In this document: positions 35,846 to 46,171 of the stretch, piece by piece | Position numbering within the stretch: the first letter of the stretch is position 1 | How the letters are laid out: each line of letters starts with the position of its first letter | From: Pseudomonadota bacterium | GTDB lineage: Bacteria; Pseudomonadota; Gammaproteobacteria; Burkholderiales; Thiobacillaceae | Assembly: GCA_021802555.1 (NCBI GenBank) | Contig: JAJZRU010000010.1 | Coordinates: forward strand, 34,848 to 98,847 | Direction of reading: 5' to 3' | Length of the DNA: 64,000 bases | The notes under the pieces: model-generated | Databases searched by the model: none | Told to the model about the DNA's origin: nothing | Seen by the model: only the letters and a program-made list of their open reading frames with translations | Made by a program: the position numbers and the translations under genes

Positions 35846-37165
35846 TCAGAACATCCAGGTGAGCTGTACCGCGGCGAGATTGCCCATGCTGTTGGCAATC
35901 TTTACGGCGTTGGCCCCCGCGGCCCCCGCAGCCGGATTAGGTACACCTAGCGTACGGATGGCGTAGTTGAACTGCATCTTCAAATTGGGCTTGAAATGGT
36001 ATTGCGCTCCCAAAGTCCAAGTTTTGAAGATGCGCTCATTGGGGGCGTCGTTGGTGAGGCGATCGTAATAATCGTAGCGCAGGTCGAACTCCAGCTTGGG
36101 CAGCACATAATAGCCGCCTTCCAAATAACCGCCTTGCGCCTTGTTGTTGTCGGCCAAGGCTACCTGGTAAGTGGGCGTGGGGCCGGGGCCGGCCACCGGT
36201 TGGAAGGGGGGGGCGATGCCTGTGAAAATCATGCCCTCGCCCCACAGATATTCACCCGAGACGCGCAGCTTGCCTTTGAGATAGCGGGCACCTACGCCAT
36301 AGCGAGTGCGGGTATAGTTGGTGCCGCCGAAATGACGCTTGCCGGTTTCATACCACACATAGCCGGTCACATCGTTGCGCTTGAGGCCCTTGCCGCCGAA
36401 GATATAGGAAGCCTGCAGGCGACCGCTGATGTCGCCGCGGCCATAGTCGCTGCCCAGGGAATACAGGCCGGTGCCGGTGGAGGCCATGACGGCGTAGGCG
36501 TATTCCCACTTGCCGTGCGGGAACCAGTCGAATACCTCCACGCCCAGATCGCGATAGGCAAACGCCCCACCCGTGGTACGAGCGTTGGTAAGTCCGGCGC
36601 CGGACGTGGTTTTTGCCCCCGCCGGATAGCTGGCTGTGGGGATTTCATTCATCAGGCCGAGGGTGGCGGCACTGAAGTTGATGTATTCGGAATCGATGAA
36701 GGCCGGTTGCATCGCTTCGTCGCCGATGGGCAGGCGGCCCTGGCCGACGCGAATGCGCGCGCCGGGGATGTAGTTGAAGGTCACGAAGGCATCGGTCGCC
36801 ACCACGTCGTTCTTGGTGGTGACGCCGTTCTTGCCGGCCTCGCCCAAAAGGAAGTAGTTGATGTGCGGATTGATGGCGCCGCGTACGCCCAGGCGGGCAC
36901 GCAGGAATTGGAAAGCGCTGGTGCTGTCATTCATGGGCGGAACAAAATTGAACAAAGCCGTGTGATTATTGAACTTGGCGAGGGGGGCCGCCAGCCCAGT
37001 CACGTTGTCGCCACTGATACGCGTATAAGTCGGCTGCACAAAGCCAAAGAACCGGTAAACCGGCGCCTTGGGCGGTTCGGTGTTCTGGAGCTGGAACCAG
37101 TTGGTCGCATGGGCGGGCAAGCTGGCGCTGGCGAGAGCCAGGGCTAGGGCGTGGCGTAGTTTCAT
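35846..37165 (-). CDS. Outer-membrane porin (phosphate-selective porin O/P-like)
   Basis: It has a signal peptide (MKLRHALALALASASLPAHA), alternating beta-strand pattern throughout, and a C-terminal VQLTWMF ending in Phe as outer-membrane barrels do; 439 aa. The family guess comes from overall pattern (VRGAINPHINYFLLGEAGKN, RIRVGQGRLPIGDE). Substrate unknown. It lies 74 bp downstream of the secreted DsrE gene on the same strand with no clear terminator between, so co-transcription from the ECF-type promoter is possible. Confidence 0.8.
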   Translation of the reverse strand: MKLRHALALALASASLPAHATNWFQLQNTEPPKAPVYRFFGFVQPTYTRISGDNVTGLAAPLAKFNNHTALFNFVPPMNDSTSAFQFLRARLGVRGAINPHINYFLLGEAGKNGVTTKNDVVATDAFVTFNYIPGARIRVGQGRLPIGDEAMQPAFIDSEYINFSAATLGLMNEIPTASYPAGAKTTSGAGLTNARTTGGAFAYRDLGVEVFDWFPHGKWEYAYAVMASTGTGLYSLGSDYGRGDISGRLQASYIFGGKGLKRNDVTGYVWYETGKRHFGGTNYTRTRYGVGARYLKGKLRVSGEYLWGEGMIFTGIAPPFQPVAGPGPTPTYQVALADNNKAQGGYLEGGYYVLPKLEFDLRYDYYDRLTNDAPNERIFKTWTLGAQYHFKPNLKMQFNYAIRTLGVPNPAAGAAGANAVKIANSMGNLAAVQLTWMF

Positions 37166-37239
37166 CCGTCGTGTCCTCCGTGTGGATGCTGGGTTGGTGT
37201 TGAGAAACGGTTGTTATGGCCCGGAACTTTACGATTTAT

Positions 37240-37695
37240 TTACGGCTTAATGTAGACGTAACCTTCTCGGGCCTGCAGGCGCGAGACTTCGGCGACACCC
37301 GAGGGTACCACGCTGGCCTCCTCGATCACCGCGCTTTTGTCCAGGTTGCGGCTTTTCAAGGTGTTGTTGCAGACGCGGAAATCCACGCCTTGTTCGTTGA
37401 GCTGCTGGACCGCGACTTCGTAGGGGTTGCCGTTCTTGTCGACGGCGTCCTTGAGCAGGAAGTCTATGCCCTTGCCATGCGTGACCACGGTGATTTTAAC
37501 CCCGGGCTGGGCTTTGAGGTGGTTGCGGATGTTGTTCAGGGCCAGACTGGCGATGCTGCTGTCGTTGATGTGATACACCACTTTTTCCAGCTGTTCGGCC
37601 TGGCAGGTGGCGGGCGTCAGCAGCAGGGCGGCGGCGGCGGGCAGGGCCAGGGCGGAGAGCAGACCCAGGCGGGCCAGGGATTTGTTCGACTTCAT
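37240..37695 (-). CDS. Secreted DsrE-like protein (151 aa)
   Basis: A signal peptide (about residues 1-33) precedes a DsrE-type domain: VVYHINDSS, ITVVTHGKGIDFLL, the Cys at 109 (VDFRVCNNTLKSRNL) and a C-terminal VVPSGVAEVSRLQAREGYVY. GAGGAAA precedes the ATG at 37695. Upstream is an ECF-type promoter, GGAATAA-N14-CGTC, identical in form to that of the divergent sigma gene, so it is a likely direct target of that sigma factor. Probably a periplasmic sulfur carrier or signal for the system; the chemistry is unknown. Confidence 0.78.
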   Translation of the reverse strand: MKSNKSLARLGLLSALALPAAAALLLTPATCQAEQLEKVVYHINDSSIASLALNNIRNHLKAQPGVKITVVTHGKGIDFLLKDAVDKNGNPYEVAVQQLNEQGVDFRVCNNTLKSRNLDKSAVIEEASVVPSGVAEVSRLQAREGYVYIKP

Positions 37696-37750
37696 GGCGG
37701 TTTCCTCCTCATATACAGGGGCTCTGCAGGGGCCCCCCTTAAGGGTTAAA

Positions 37751-37775
37751 GACGCAGCACCGGCACATTTATTCC
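37751..37775 (-). promoter_or_regulatory. ECF-type promoter of the secreted DsrE gene
   Basis: On the minus strand GGAATAA (37775-37769), 14 nt, then CGTC (37754-37751). This is the same pair and spacing as the divergent promoter at 37797. The two GGAATAAA boxes form the arms of a perfect 10-bp inverted repeat. Confidence 0.75.
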
Positions 37776-37796
37776 ATTTTTTTCCCCCCTGCGGAT

Positions 37797-37821
37797 GGAA
37801 TAAAACGACTATCGAGACGTC
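37797..37821 (+). promoter_or_regulatory. ECF-type promoter of the sigma-factor gene
   Basis: GGAATAA (37797-37803), 14 nt, CGTC (37818-37821). Transcription would start near 37827, leaving a short leader that holds AAAAAGGAAAA before the ATG. It implies that the sigma factor activates its own gene. Confidence 0.75.
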
Positions 37822-37840
37822 CTTCAAAAAGGAAAACCCG

Positions 37841-38389
37841 ATGTCCACCTCCATGCGCTGGCCTTGGCTGCACGACCATCAACCCGAGATCCTGCGGCCT
37901 CGCCTGCTGAGGCTGGCCAGCGCCTGGTGCGGCGATCGTCATTTGGCGGAAGATTTGGCCCAGGAGGCTCTGGCGCGGGCGTTGCGCACGACCTCGGCGC
38001 TGCGCGATCCGCGTGCGCTGGAGGGCTGGCTCATGGCCATCCTCAACAATGTCTGGCGCGACCATTTGCGCAAAAGCAAAGGCGTCGAGGACATCGACGA
38101 CTGGGCCGAGGTGCTCGCCAGCGACGGCCCGGGGCCGGAGGCGAGTCTGGAGGACAGGCAACTGGTGGAAGAAGTGCGCGCGGTGGTGGCCGCGCTGCCT
38201 CTGGGCCAGCGCCAGGTGCTCACCTTGGTGGATCTGGAGGAACGCACCTATGCCGAGGTGGCCGAGATACTGGCCATCCCGGTCGGCACCGTGATGAGCC
38301 GCTTGTCGCGCGCGCGCGCCGCTCTGAAGGAAAAGCTTCTGGCGCGCCGACCGGCGGCTGCGGCACCGGCCTTGAGGAGAGTGAAATGA
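37841..38389 (+). CDS. RNA polymerase ECF-type sigma factor (182 aa)
   Basis: Region 2 reads RLLRLASAWCGDRHLAEDLA then QEALARALRT, with the core- and -10-binding pattern. Region 4 reads LTLVDLEERTYAEVAEILAI and TVMSRLSRARAAL, a helix-turn-helix for the -35 box. Region 3 is absent, as in ECF sigmas. It overlaps the anti-sigma gene by 4 nt (ATGA). The GGAATAA-N14-CGTC sites on both sides of the intergenic region suggest autoactivation and control of the divergent DsrE gene. Confidence 0.92.
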   Translation: MSTSMRWPWLHDHQPEILRPRLLRLASAWCGDRHLAEDLAQEALARALRTTSALRDPRALEGWLMAILNNVWRDHLRKSKGVEDIDDWAEVLASDGPGPEASLEDRQLVEEVRAVVAALPLGQRQVLTLVDLEERTYAEVAEILAIPVGTVMSRLSRARAALKEKLLARRPAAAAPALRRVK

Positions 38390-39126
38390 AATCCGGCTTG
38401 TCGGAAGAAATGCTCAATGCCTTCGTCGATCAGGAATTGTCGCGGCCCGAGATGGACGAGGTGCTGCAGACCCTCAAGGATGACCCGCAAGTGGCCGCCG
38501 AAGCCTGCGCCCTGCGCCATACCAAGCTCCTGGTGCGCCATGCCTATCGGCTCGACGCGGCGCCGGCCGCGCCGCGCCGCGCCGGCTGGCGGGCCTGGGC
38601 GGGGCGAGTTTGCGCCATGCTTTGCCTGCTTGCCCTCGGCGGCCTGCTGGGCTGGCAGGTGGAAAAAGCGCGCGCGCCCGTGCCCAGCATACATTTCACC
38701 CTGGCCGCGCCCGCCTATGGCGCGACCCCGCGCGTGGTGAGCCTGACCAATGTCAGGCCGCAGGCGCATGATGTGCTGCTGCACCTGGATTCCGGCGACC
38801 CGCGCAAGATGGCGGCGGCGCTGGACTATGCCCAGCAGATCCTCGACCAGGCGCGGCGTCAGGGGGTGCATGCGCGCATTGAAATCGTCGCCAACAGTTA
38901 CGGCCTCGATCTGCTGCGCGCCGACAAGAGCCCTCTTCTTAACCGTATCGAGGCCCTCAGCCGGCAGCATGCTAATCTGACTTTCGTGGCCTGCGGCCAA
39001 TCAGTGGCGCGCTTCGAGCGCGAAGGCCAGACGGTGCGCCTCATTCCCCAGGCCCGCGTGGCCTCTTCCGCGGTGAGCGAAATCGCGCGCCGCCTGCAGG
39101 AGGGCTGGACTTACATCCAGGTTTGA
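38386..39126 (+). CDS. Membrane anti-sigma-like protein with periplasmic DsrE domain (246 aa)
   Basis: Residues 1-57 resemble the sigma-binding head of RsiW/RseA-type anti-sigma factors (LSEEMLNAFVDQELS, then helical), without a His/Cys zinc motif. One membrane helix lies at about 73-90 (GRVCAMLCLLALGGLLGW). Residues about 128-246 are a DsrE-like domain with Cys203 in FVACGQSVARF and the end VASSAVSEIARRLQEGWTYI, homologous to the secreted proteins at 28858 and 37240. The gene is translationally coupled to the sigma gene. A periplasmic DsrE sensor on an anti-sigma factor is not a layout I know; it suggests sensing of a sulfur or thiol species. Confidence 0.75.
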   Translation: MKSGLSEEMLNAFVDQELSRPEMDEVLQTLKDDPQVAAEACALRHTKLLVRHAYRLDAAPAAPRRAGWRAWAGRVCAMLCLLALGGLLGWQVEKARAPVPSIHFTLAAPAYGATPRVVSLTNVRPQAHDVLLHLDSGDPRKMAAALDYAQQILDQARRQGVHARIEIVANSYGLDLLRADKSPLLNRIEALSRQHANLTFVACGQSVARFEREGQTVRLIPQARVASSAVSEIARRLQEGWTYIQV

Positions 39127-39148
39127 ATTTTTCGTCTGCTCCATCTTG

Positions 39149-39172
39149 GCCCGGCCCGTCCGGGCTTTTTTT
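39149..39172 (+). terminator. Intrinsic terminator of the sigma/anti-sigma operon
   Basis: GCCCGG (39149-39154) pairs with CCGGGC (39160-39165) around a 5-nt loop, followed by seven T residues. It closes the two-gene operon. Confidence 0.85.
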
Positions 39173-39301
39173 GCTCATCCGCCCGGAGTATGCGCTAAGC
39201 TGAGTGCTGCGTGGATGCCGCCGGCGCCGCGCGAACCTTCGCGCGCTCGCGGCATCTGTAGTGCAGCGGAGCCAGATCCGCAATTCAATCGGGAGAATTC
39301 C

Positions 39302-40220
39302 ATGAATCAGTTGGCCTTGATCGGCCTGGGGCGCATGGGCGGCAACATGGCGCGGCGCCTGGCGCGCGCTGGGATAGCCGTGGCGGTGCACAACCGCACG
39401 CCCGAGGTGGCGCAGCGGCTCGCGGCGGAAGAGGCGCATGCGCAGGCCTATGCGCGCATCGAAGACATGCTGGCGAGCGTAAAGCGGCCGCGCATCGTTT
39501 GGCTCATGCTGCCGGCCGGAGCGGCCACCGAGGGGACGCTGGAGACGCTTGCTCCGTTGCTCGATGCGGAAGATTTGGTGGTCAACGGCGCCAATGCCTA
39601 TTACCGCGACTCGCTCGCCCAGGCGGCACGCCTGGCGGAAAAAGGCATAGATTATGTCGATGCCGGCGTATCCGGCGGCGTCTGGGGGTTGTCTAACGGC
39701 TACGCCCTGATGCTGGGCGGCAGGGCGCAGGCGGTCGCCCGCCTCCAGCCCGTCATTGCAGCGCTCGCGCCTGCCGCCGATCAGGGCTGGGTGCATTGCG
39801 GGCCGGTGGGTTCGGGGCATTACGCCAAGATGGTGCACAACGGCATCGAGTACGGCATGATGCAGGCGCTCGCCGAAGGCTTCGCCCTGCTGGAGGCCAA
39901 GCGCGAGTTCGCCTTTGATCTGGCGGCGGTAGGCGAGGCCTGGCGCGTCGGGTCGGTGGTGCGCTCCTGGCTGCTGGATTTGACGGTCGCGGCGCTGGGC
40001 AAAGATCCGCGTATGGAAAGCGTCGAGCCCTTCGTGGCCGATTCCGGGGAAGGGCGCTGGACCGTGCTGGAGGCGGTGGAGCGCGGCGTGCCGGCGCCGG
40101 TCATGACGCAGGCCCTGTATGCGCGCTTCGCCTCCCAGGGGCGGGGCGATTTCGCCAACAAGCTGCTGGCCATGATGCGCAAGGGCTTCGGCGGCCATGC
40201 CGTGAAGCAGGAGGGAGGCC

Positions 40221-40228
<8 letters not shown>
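39302..40228 (+). CDS. gnd: 6-phosphogluconate dehydrogenase, decarboxylating (short form)
   Basis: The Rossmann motif [17 protein letters not shown] leads into [11 protein letters not shown] and the catalytic [14 protein letters not shown]. At 308 aa it is the short type often associated with NAD use. GGGAG precedes the ATG at 39302. It overlaps zwf by 8 nt, forming an oxidative pentose-phosphate operon that can feed on glucose-phosphate from glycogen. edd/eda or pgl are not seen here. Confidence 0.94.
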
Positions 40229-41702
<1,474 letters not shown>

Positions 41703-41769
41703 GGCGCTTGGGCGGCCAACACCGCTGCGGCGGCTGTTGAACCTCAGGCGGCGCCGCAGTCAAAAGACC

Positions 41770-42687
41770 ATGAATACGACATCCGCTCCCATATTTCCTT
41801 CGGCGCGGCGCTGGCTTTGGCTGCGCCGCATTCTTGGCCTGGCGTGGCTGGCCAACGCCGCCTTCCACTATCTCGCGTGGGTATACAGCCCCGGCGGCGG
41901 CGCTCGTGCGCTCGCGGCATTCGATCAGGCGCGAGTGGCGCCGGCTTGGCTGGCGCCGGCGCTCTCGGCGCTGCACGACGGCATTGCTGCGCTCGGGGCG
42001 GAGCGCTGCGCGCTTTTCATGATCCTCATCGAGCTGCTGCTGGGGCTGGCCCTGCTGACGGGGTATCGGGTGCGCAGCTTTCTCGTGCTGGGGCTGGCTT
42101 ATAGTGCGTTCTGCTGGCTGGCGCTGGATGCGCTGGGCTATCCCTACGGCGGCGGCCAGACCGATCCGGGCGTGTTCATCGCTTACATGCTCGCTTTTCT
42201 TTTTGCTTGGCGCGGACAGCAGCTGATCGAAGGCGCGCCGGCCGCGGCGGATCCGTTCCGACGCGAAAGGGTGCTGTTCGGCCTGCTGTGGGCTTTTGAC
42301 GCCTTGCTCAAATGGGAGCCTTATTTCCTCGCCCATTTCATGGAACAGCTGCTTCCCGCTGCTCAGGGCCAGCCGGCGTGGGTTGCCGCCTATATCCTCG
42401 GCATCGCCGCGGCGGTGCAATGGATCGGCCCGGGCATTGTTGCGGTCCTTGTGGCGGTGGCCGAAACGCTTCTCGCCGCGAGTCTGCTGGGCGGGTGGCT
42501 GCTGCGCTACGCGGTGCCCCTGGGCGCGGCCTACAGCCTGGCGGTCTGGAGCACGGCGGAGGGATGGGGCGGCCCCTACGGTCTGACGGGCACGGGGGTG
42601 AGGGGAGACGTTCTGGGCAACGTCCTCATTTATATTTACCTGTTTGCGTACCTCTGGCCGGCAGGTCTGCGGTCGGCGCGCCAATAA
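41770..42687 (+). CDS. DoxX/DoxD-like multi-pass membrane protein (305 aa)
   Basis: It has about eight membrane helices, with a DoxX-like start (WLRRILGLAWLANAAFHYLA) and two similar halves, each with helices around a loop. DoxX-type proteins include the small subunit of thiosulfate:quinone oxidoreductase, but this match is weak and no partner gene is nearby. The ATG at 41770 is 67 bp after zwf. Function unknown. Confidence 0.5.
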   Translation: MNTTSAPIFPSARRWLWLRRILGLAWLANAAFHYLAWVYSPGGGARALAAFDQARVAPAWLAPALSALHDGIAALGAERCALFMILIELLLGLALLTGYRVRSFLVLGLAYSAFCWLALDALGYPYGGGQTDPGVFIAYMLAFLFAWRGQQLIEGAPAAADPFRRERVLFGLLWAFDALLKWEPYFLAHFMEQLLPAAQGQPAWVAAYILGIAAAVQWIGPGIVAVLVAVAETLLAASLLGGWLLRYAVPLGAAYSLAVWSTAEGWGGPYGLTGTGVRGDVLGNVLIYIYLFAYLWPAGLRSARQ

Positions 42688-42821
42688 AGCGGTCCGGCTT
42701 GCGCCGCACCAGCGCTCATCCGACGGGTGGGCGGCTCGGCATGGACGTAAACTTATGGGTCGGCGTGGTTTCTTTGCTTGTATTTCTCCGCGCCGGCTCT
42801 GCGACTCAAGCGTTTTTCGGC

Positions 42822-43991
42822 TTAATTGCCGTCACCCTCCGGGCGTACGCTGACCGGGCTTTGCACCGGGCGCTTGCCTACTTCCAGAGTGATCTGCAAA
42901 GGCTTGCCGCGGCGCAGCAGGCTGAGGCGGGCCTGGGTATCGGGCGTCAGGCCGGCGATGAGGTTGAGCAGGCCGGCGGAGTCGCTCACCGGCTTGCCGT
43001 CGATGGCGGTGAGGATGTCCCCCGGGCGCACCCCGGCGTGATAGGCCGGGCCGTTCTTGAGCACGCCGGCCACCAGCGCACCTTGGGTGTTGGGCAGGCC
43101 GAAGGACGCGGCGATCTGTGGAGATACATCCTGCACTTCTACGCCCAGCCAGCCGCGCGTGACGGAGCCGTGCTGAATGATCTGCTCCATGATTTTTTTG
43201 ACGGTGCTCTCGGGAATGGCGAAGCCTATGCCCTGGAAGCCGCCGGTGCGCGAATAAATGGCCGTATTGATGCCGACGAGATTGCCCGCGGCGTCGATCA
43301 GCGCGCCGCCGGAATTGCCCGGGTTGATGGCCGCATCGGTCTGGATGAAATTCTCGAAGGTGTTGATCCCGAGGTGGGAGCGCCCCAGGGCGCTGACGAT
43401 GCCCAGGGTGACGGTTTGGCCGACACCGAAGGGGTCGCCGATGGCCAGCACCCAGTCGCCCACGCGCAGTTTTTCGGAGGAGCCGAAAGTGATGGCAGGC
43501 AGGCCTGTGGCATTGATTTTCAACACCGCGAGGTCGGTTTCCGGGTCGGAGCCGACCACTTTGGCGGGGTAGTTCTTGCCATTGGACAAGGCTACCTGGA
43601 TTTCGTCGGCACCGGCGACCACGTGATGATTGGTGATGATGTAGCCGTCCGGACTGACGATCACGCCTGAGCCCAGGCTAGACACCTCGCGCGGGCGATT
43701 GTCGAGGTGATTGCCAAAGAAATGGCGGAAGAAGGGGTCGTTGAGCAACGGGTTGCGCGGCGCGCGCACGGTTTTCTGGGTGAAGACGTTCACCACGGAG
43801 GGGGTTGCCTTGGCCGCGGCGTTGGCGAAGGAGTGGGTGACGTTTACCCGTGCGTTGGGGTTGACTTCCTGGATGGTGATGCCGTTGTGGAAGCGCCAGT
43901 TGATCCATTCCGGCTTGAACAAGGCGATCACGAACAGCACGCCCAGCGCCACCGTGACCGCTTGGGCAAAGGTCAGCCAGAGTTTTTTCAT
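42822..43991 (-). CDS. Do-type (DegP/DegQ/DegS-like) periplasmic serine protease
   Basis: An N-terminal membrane anchor (LTFAQAVTVALGVLFVIALF) is followed by a trypsin-like domain with His in TNHHVVAGA, Asp in ETDLAVLKI and Ser in NPGNSGGALID. A single PDZ domain (GPAYHAGVRPGDILTAIDGK) follows; 389 aa. One PDZ and the uncleaved anchor resemble DegS-like quality-control proteases. It is divergent from petABC, as in many betaproteobacteria. Confidence 0.93.
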   Translation of the reverse strand: MKKLWLTFAQAVTVALGVLFVIALFKPEWINWRFHNGITIQEVNPNARVNVTHSFANAAAKATPSVVNVFTQKTVRAPRNPLLNDPFFRHFFGNHLDNRPREVSSLGSGVIVSPDGYIITNHHVVAGADEIQVALSNGKNYPAKVVGSDPETDLAVLKINATGLPAITFGSSEKLRVGDWVLAIGDPFGVGQTVTLGIVSALGRSHLGINTFENFIQTDAAINPGNSGGALIDAAGNLVGINTAIYSRTGGFQGIGFAIPESTVKKIMEQIIQHGSVTRGWLGVEVQDVSPQIAASFGLPNTQGALVAGVLKNGPAYHAGVRPGDILTAIDGKPVSDSAGLLNLIAGLTPDTQARLSLLRRGKPLQITLEVGKRPVQSPVSVRPEGDGN

Positions 43992-44047
43992 GTGCGAGTT
44001 AAGCCGTTGTTGATTTCACGGGGAGTGGATCGAGACCCTGCTCCGGC

Positions 44048-44053
44048 ATTATA
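44048..44053 (-). promoter_or_regulatory. Candidate -10 box for the Do-type protease gene
   Basis: A perfect TATAAT on the minus strand lies about 57 bp upstream of the start. No good -35 box was found. The remainder of the 290-bp gap to petA (44054-44281) contains an AT-rich patch near 44190-44205 and must include the petABC promoter, but no clear boxes were found. Confidence 0.35.
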
Positions 44054-44281
44054 TCCCCAAGCACTTTCGCCGGGCCCCGGGTTTGGTTAGAATCACGCTG
44101 CTTTTTTAAGGTTGCGACAGGCAGACAAAAATATCCCGCGCAAGCGGGGCCGGGGGGTAAAGTGATCTACGCAACGCAGACAAAACAAAAAATTAATTAA
44201 TAATGTCTTCGGCCGGCACGGCTTGGCGCCTGTCGCATTAGAGTGGTTTCTTGAGACTGATTTGTTGAAGCGGAGTTCTCG

Positions 44282-44908
44282 GTGAGTCATCAAATGAGCA
44301 TAAAAGGGGGGTCGGTGCAGGCGCCGACGGACTTGAAGCGCCGCAAGTTTCTGGTGGCGGCGACGGCGGCGGTGGGGGGCGCGGGAGTGGCGGTCGCAGC
44401 GGTCCCCTTCATCATGAACATGCTGCCCAGCGCCAAGGCCCTGGGCGCCGGGGCGCCGGTGGAAGTGGACATCTCCAAGCTCGAACCCGGCATGATGATC
44501 ATCTCCGAATGGCGCGGCCAGCCCGTCTGGGTGGTCAACCGCACCCCCGCCATGCTCGCCATGCTGCAGAAGAACGACGCCATGCTCACCGATCCCCACT
44601 CCAAGCAGGATCAGCAGCCCGCCTACTGCAAGAACGCCACCCGCTCCATCAAGCCCGAGTACATGGTCTTGATCGGCATCTGCACCCACCTGGGCTGCTC
44701 GCCCACCTACCGCCCCGACCCGGTCGCCCCCGACATCGGCTCCTACTGGACCGGCGGCTGGTTGTGCGCCTGCCACGGCTCGCGCTACGACCTGGCCGCG
44801 CGCGTGTACCAGGGCTCTCCGGCGCCGCTCAACATGGTGGTGCCCCCGCATTTCTACCTCACCGACACCCGCATCAAAGTGGGTGTAGACCCCAAGAAGG
44901 GAGCATAA
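44282..44908 (+). CDS. petA: Ubiquinol-cytochrome c reductase Rieske iron-sulfur subunit
   Basis: A Tat-type N-terminus (KRRKFLVAATAAVGGAGVAV) serves as membrane anchor. The [2Fe-2S] ligands are in CTHLGC and CACHGS (usually CPCHGS). 208 aa. The GTG at 44282 has GGAG upstream; an ATG at 44294 is possible. It takes electrons from quinol in the bc1 complex. First gene of petABC. Confidence 0.96.
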   Translation: MSHQMSIKGGSVQAPTDLKRRKFLVAATAAVGGAGVAVAAVPFIMNMLPSAKALGAGAPVEVDISKLEPGMMIISEWRGQPVWVVNRTPAMLAMLQKNDAMLTDPHSKQDQQPAYCKNATRSIKPEYMVLIGICTHLGCSPTYRPDPVAPDIGSYWTGGWLCACHGSRYDLAARVYQGSPAPLNMVVPPHFYLTDTRIKVGVDPKKGA

Positions 44909-44911
44909 GCC

Positions 44912-46150
44912 ATGAGCGCCGGCCAAAAACTGCTCAACTGGATAGACGACCGCTTTCCGCTCACCGCCAGCTGGAAAGCGCACCTGTCCGAATACTACGC
45001 GCCCAAGAATTTCAACTTCTGGTACTTCTTCGGCTCGCTCGCCCTCCTGGTGCTGGTGCTGCAAATCGTCACCGGCATCTTCCTGGTGATGAACTACCAG
45101 CCCAATGCCAAGCTGGCCTTCGGCTCGGTCGAATACATCATGCGCGACGTGGATTGGGGTTGGCTCATACGCTACCTGCATGCCATCGGCGCCTCGGCCT
45201 TCTTCGTCGTGGTGTACCTGCACATGTTCCGCGGCCTCATCTACGGCTCCTATCGCAAGCCGCGCGAGTTGATTTGGATCTTCGGCGTGGTGATCTACGT
45301 GGCCCTCATGGCTGAGGCTTTCATGGGTTATCTCCTGCCCTGGGGGCAGATGTCCTTCTGGGGCGCGCAGGTGATCATCAACCTGTTCAACTCCATTCCC
45401 GTCATCGGCCCGGACATCGGCTTGTGGATACGCGGCGACTACGTGGTGTCGGGGGCGACGCTCAACCGCTTCTTCTCCTTCCACGTCATTGCCGTGCCCA
45501 TCGTGCTCTTGGCCTTGGTGGTGGCGCACATCATCGCCCTGCACGAAGTGGGCTCCAACAACCCCGACGGCATCGAGATCAAGAAGCACAAGGACGCCAA
45601 CGGCATTCCGCTGGACGGCATTCCCTTCCACCCCTACTACACGGTGAAGGACATCGTGGGCGTGGCGGTGTTCCTCATCATCTTCTCCGCCTTCGTGTTC
45701 TTCTGGCCCAGCGGCGGCGGCATCCTGCTGGAACCCGACAACTTCCTGCCCGCCAACCCCCTGGTGACGCCGCCGGAAATCCGGCCGCTGTGGTACTTCA
45801 CCCCCTTCTACGCCATCCTGCGCGCCATTCCTCCCATGTTCGACTCGCAGTTCCCGGGCGTGCTGGTGATGGGCCTGGCGATCGTCGCGCTGTTCTTCCT
45901 GCCCTGGCTGGATCGCAGCCCGGTCAAGTCGATCCGCCATCGCGGCGGGCTGTACAAATTCTTTGTCGCCATATTCGTGATTTCCTTCATAGCCCTGGGT
46001 TATCTGGGCATGCAGCCGGTCACGCCGGTGCATACTTTGTTCGGGCGCATCTTCAGCGTGCTGTATTTCCTGTTCTTCGTGCTCATGCCCTGGTACACGC
46101 GGGTGGACAAGACCAAGCCGGAACCGGAACGGGTGACGTTCAAACATTAA
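44912..46150 (+). CDS. petB: Cytochrome b of the bc1 complex
   Basis: The 412-aa protein has about eight helices. Haem-ligand His pairs lie in helices two and four (RYLHAIGASAFF, VVYLHMFRG, FSFHVIAVPIV, VAHIIALHEV), and the Qo-site motif PPEIRP is present, as in full-length (mitochondrial-type) cytochrome b. It is 3 bp after petA. Confidence 0.97.
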   Translation: MSAGQKLLNWIDDRFPLTASWKAHLSEYYAPKNFNFWYFFGSLALLVLVLQIVTGIFLVMNYQPNAKLAFGSVEYIMRDVDWGWLIRYLHAIGASAFFVVVYLHMFRGLIYGSYRKPRELIWIFGVVIYVALMAEAFMGYLLPWGQMSFWGAQVIINLFNSIPVIGPDIGLWIRGDYVVSGATLNRFFSFHVIAVPIVLLALVVAHIIALHEVGSNNPDGIEIKKHKDANGIPLDGIPFHPYYTVKDIVGVAVFLIIFSAFVFFWPSGGGILLEPDNFLPANPLVTPPEIRPLWYFTPFYAILRAIPPMFDSQFPGVLVMGLAIVALFFLPWLDRSPVKSIRHRGGLYKFFVAIFVISFIALGYLGMQPVTPVHTLFGRIFSVLYFLFFVLMPWYTRVDKTKPEPERVTFKH

Positions 46151-46171
46151 GAAAGCGAGTGCGCATCGATC

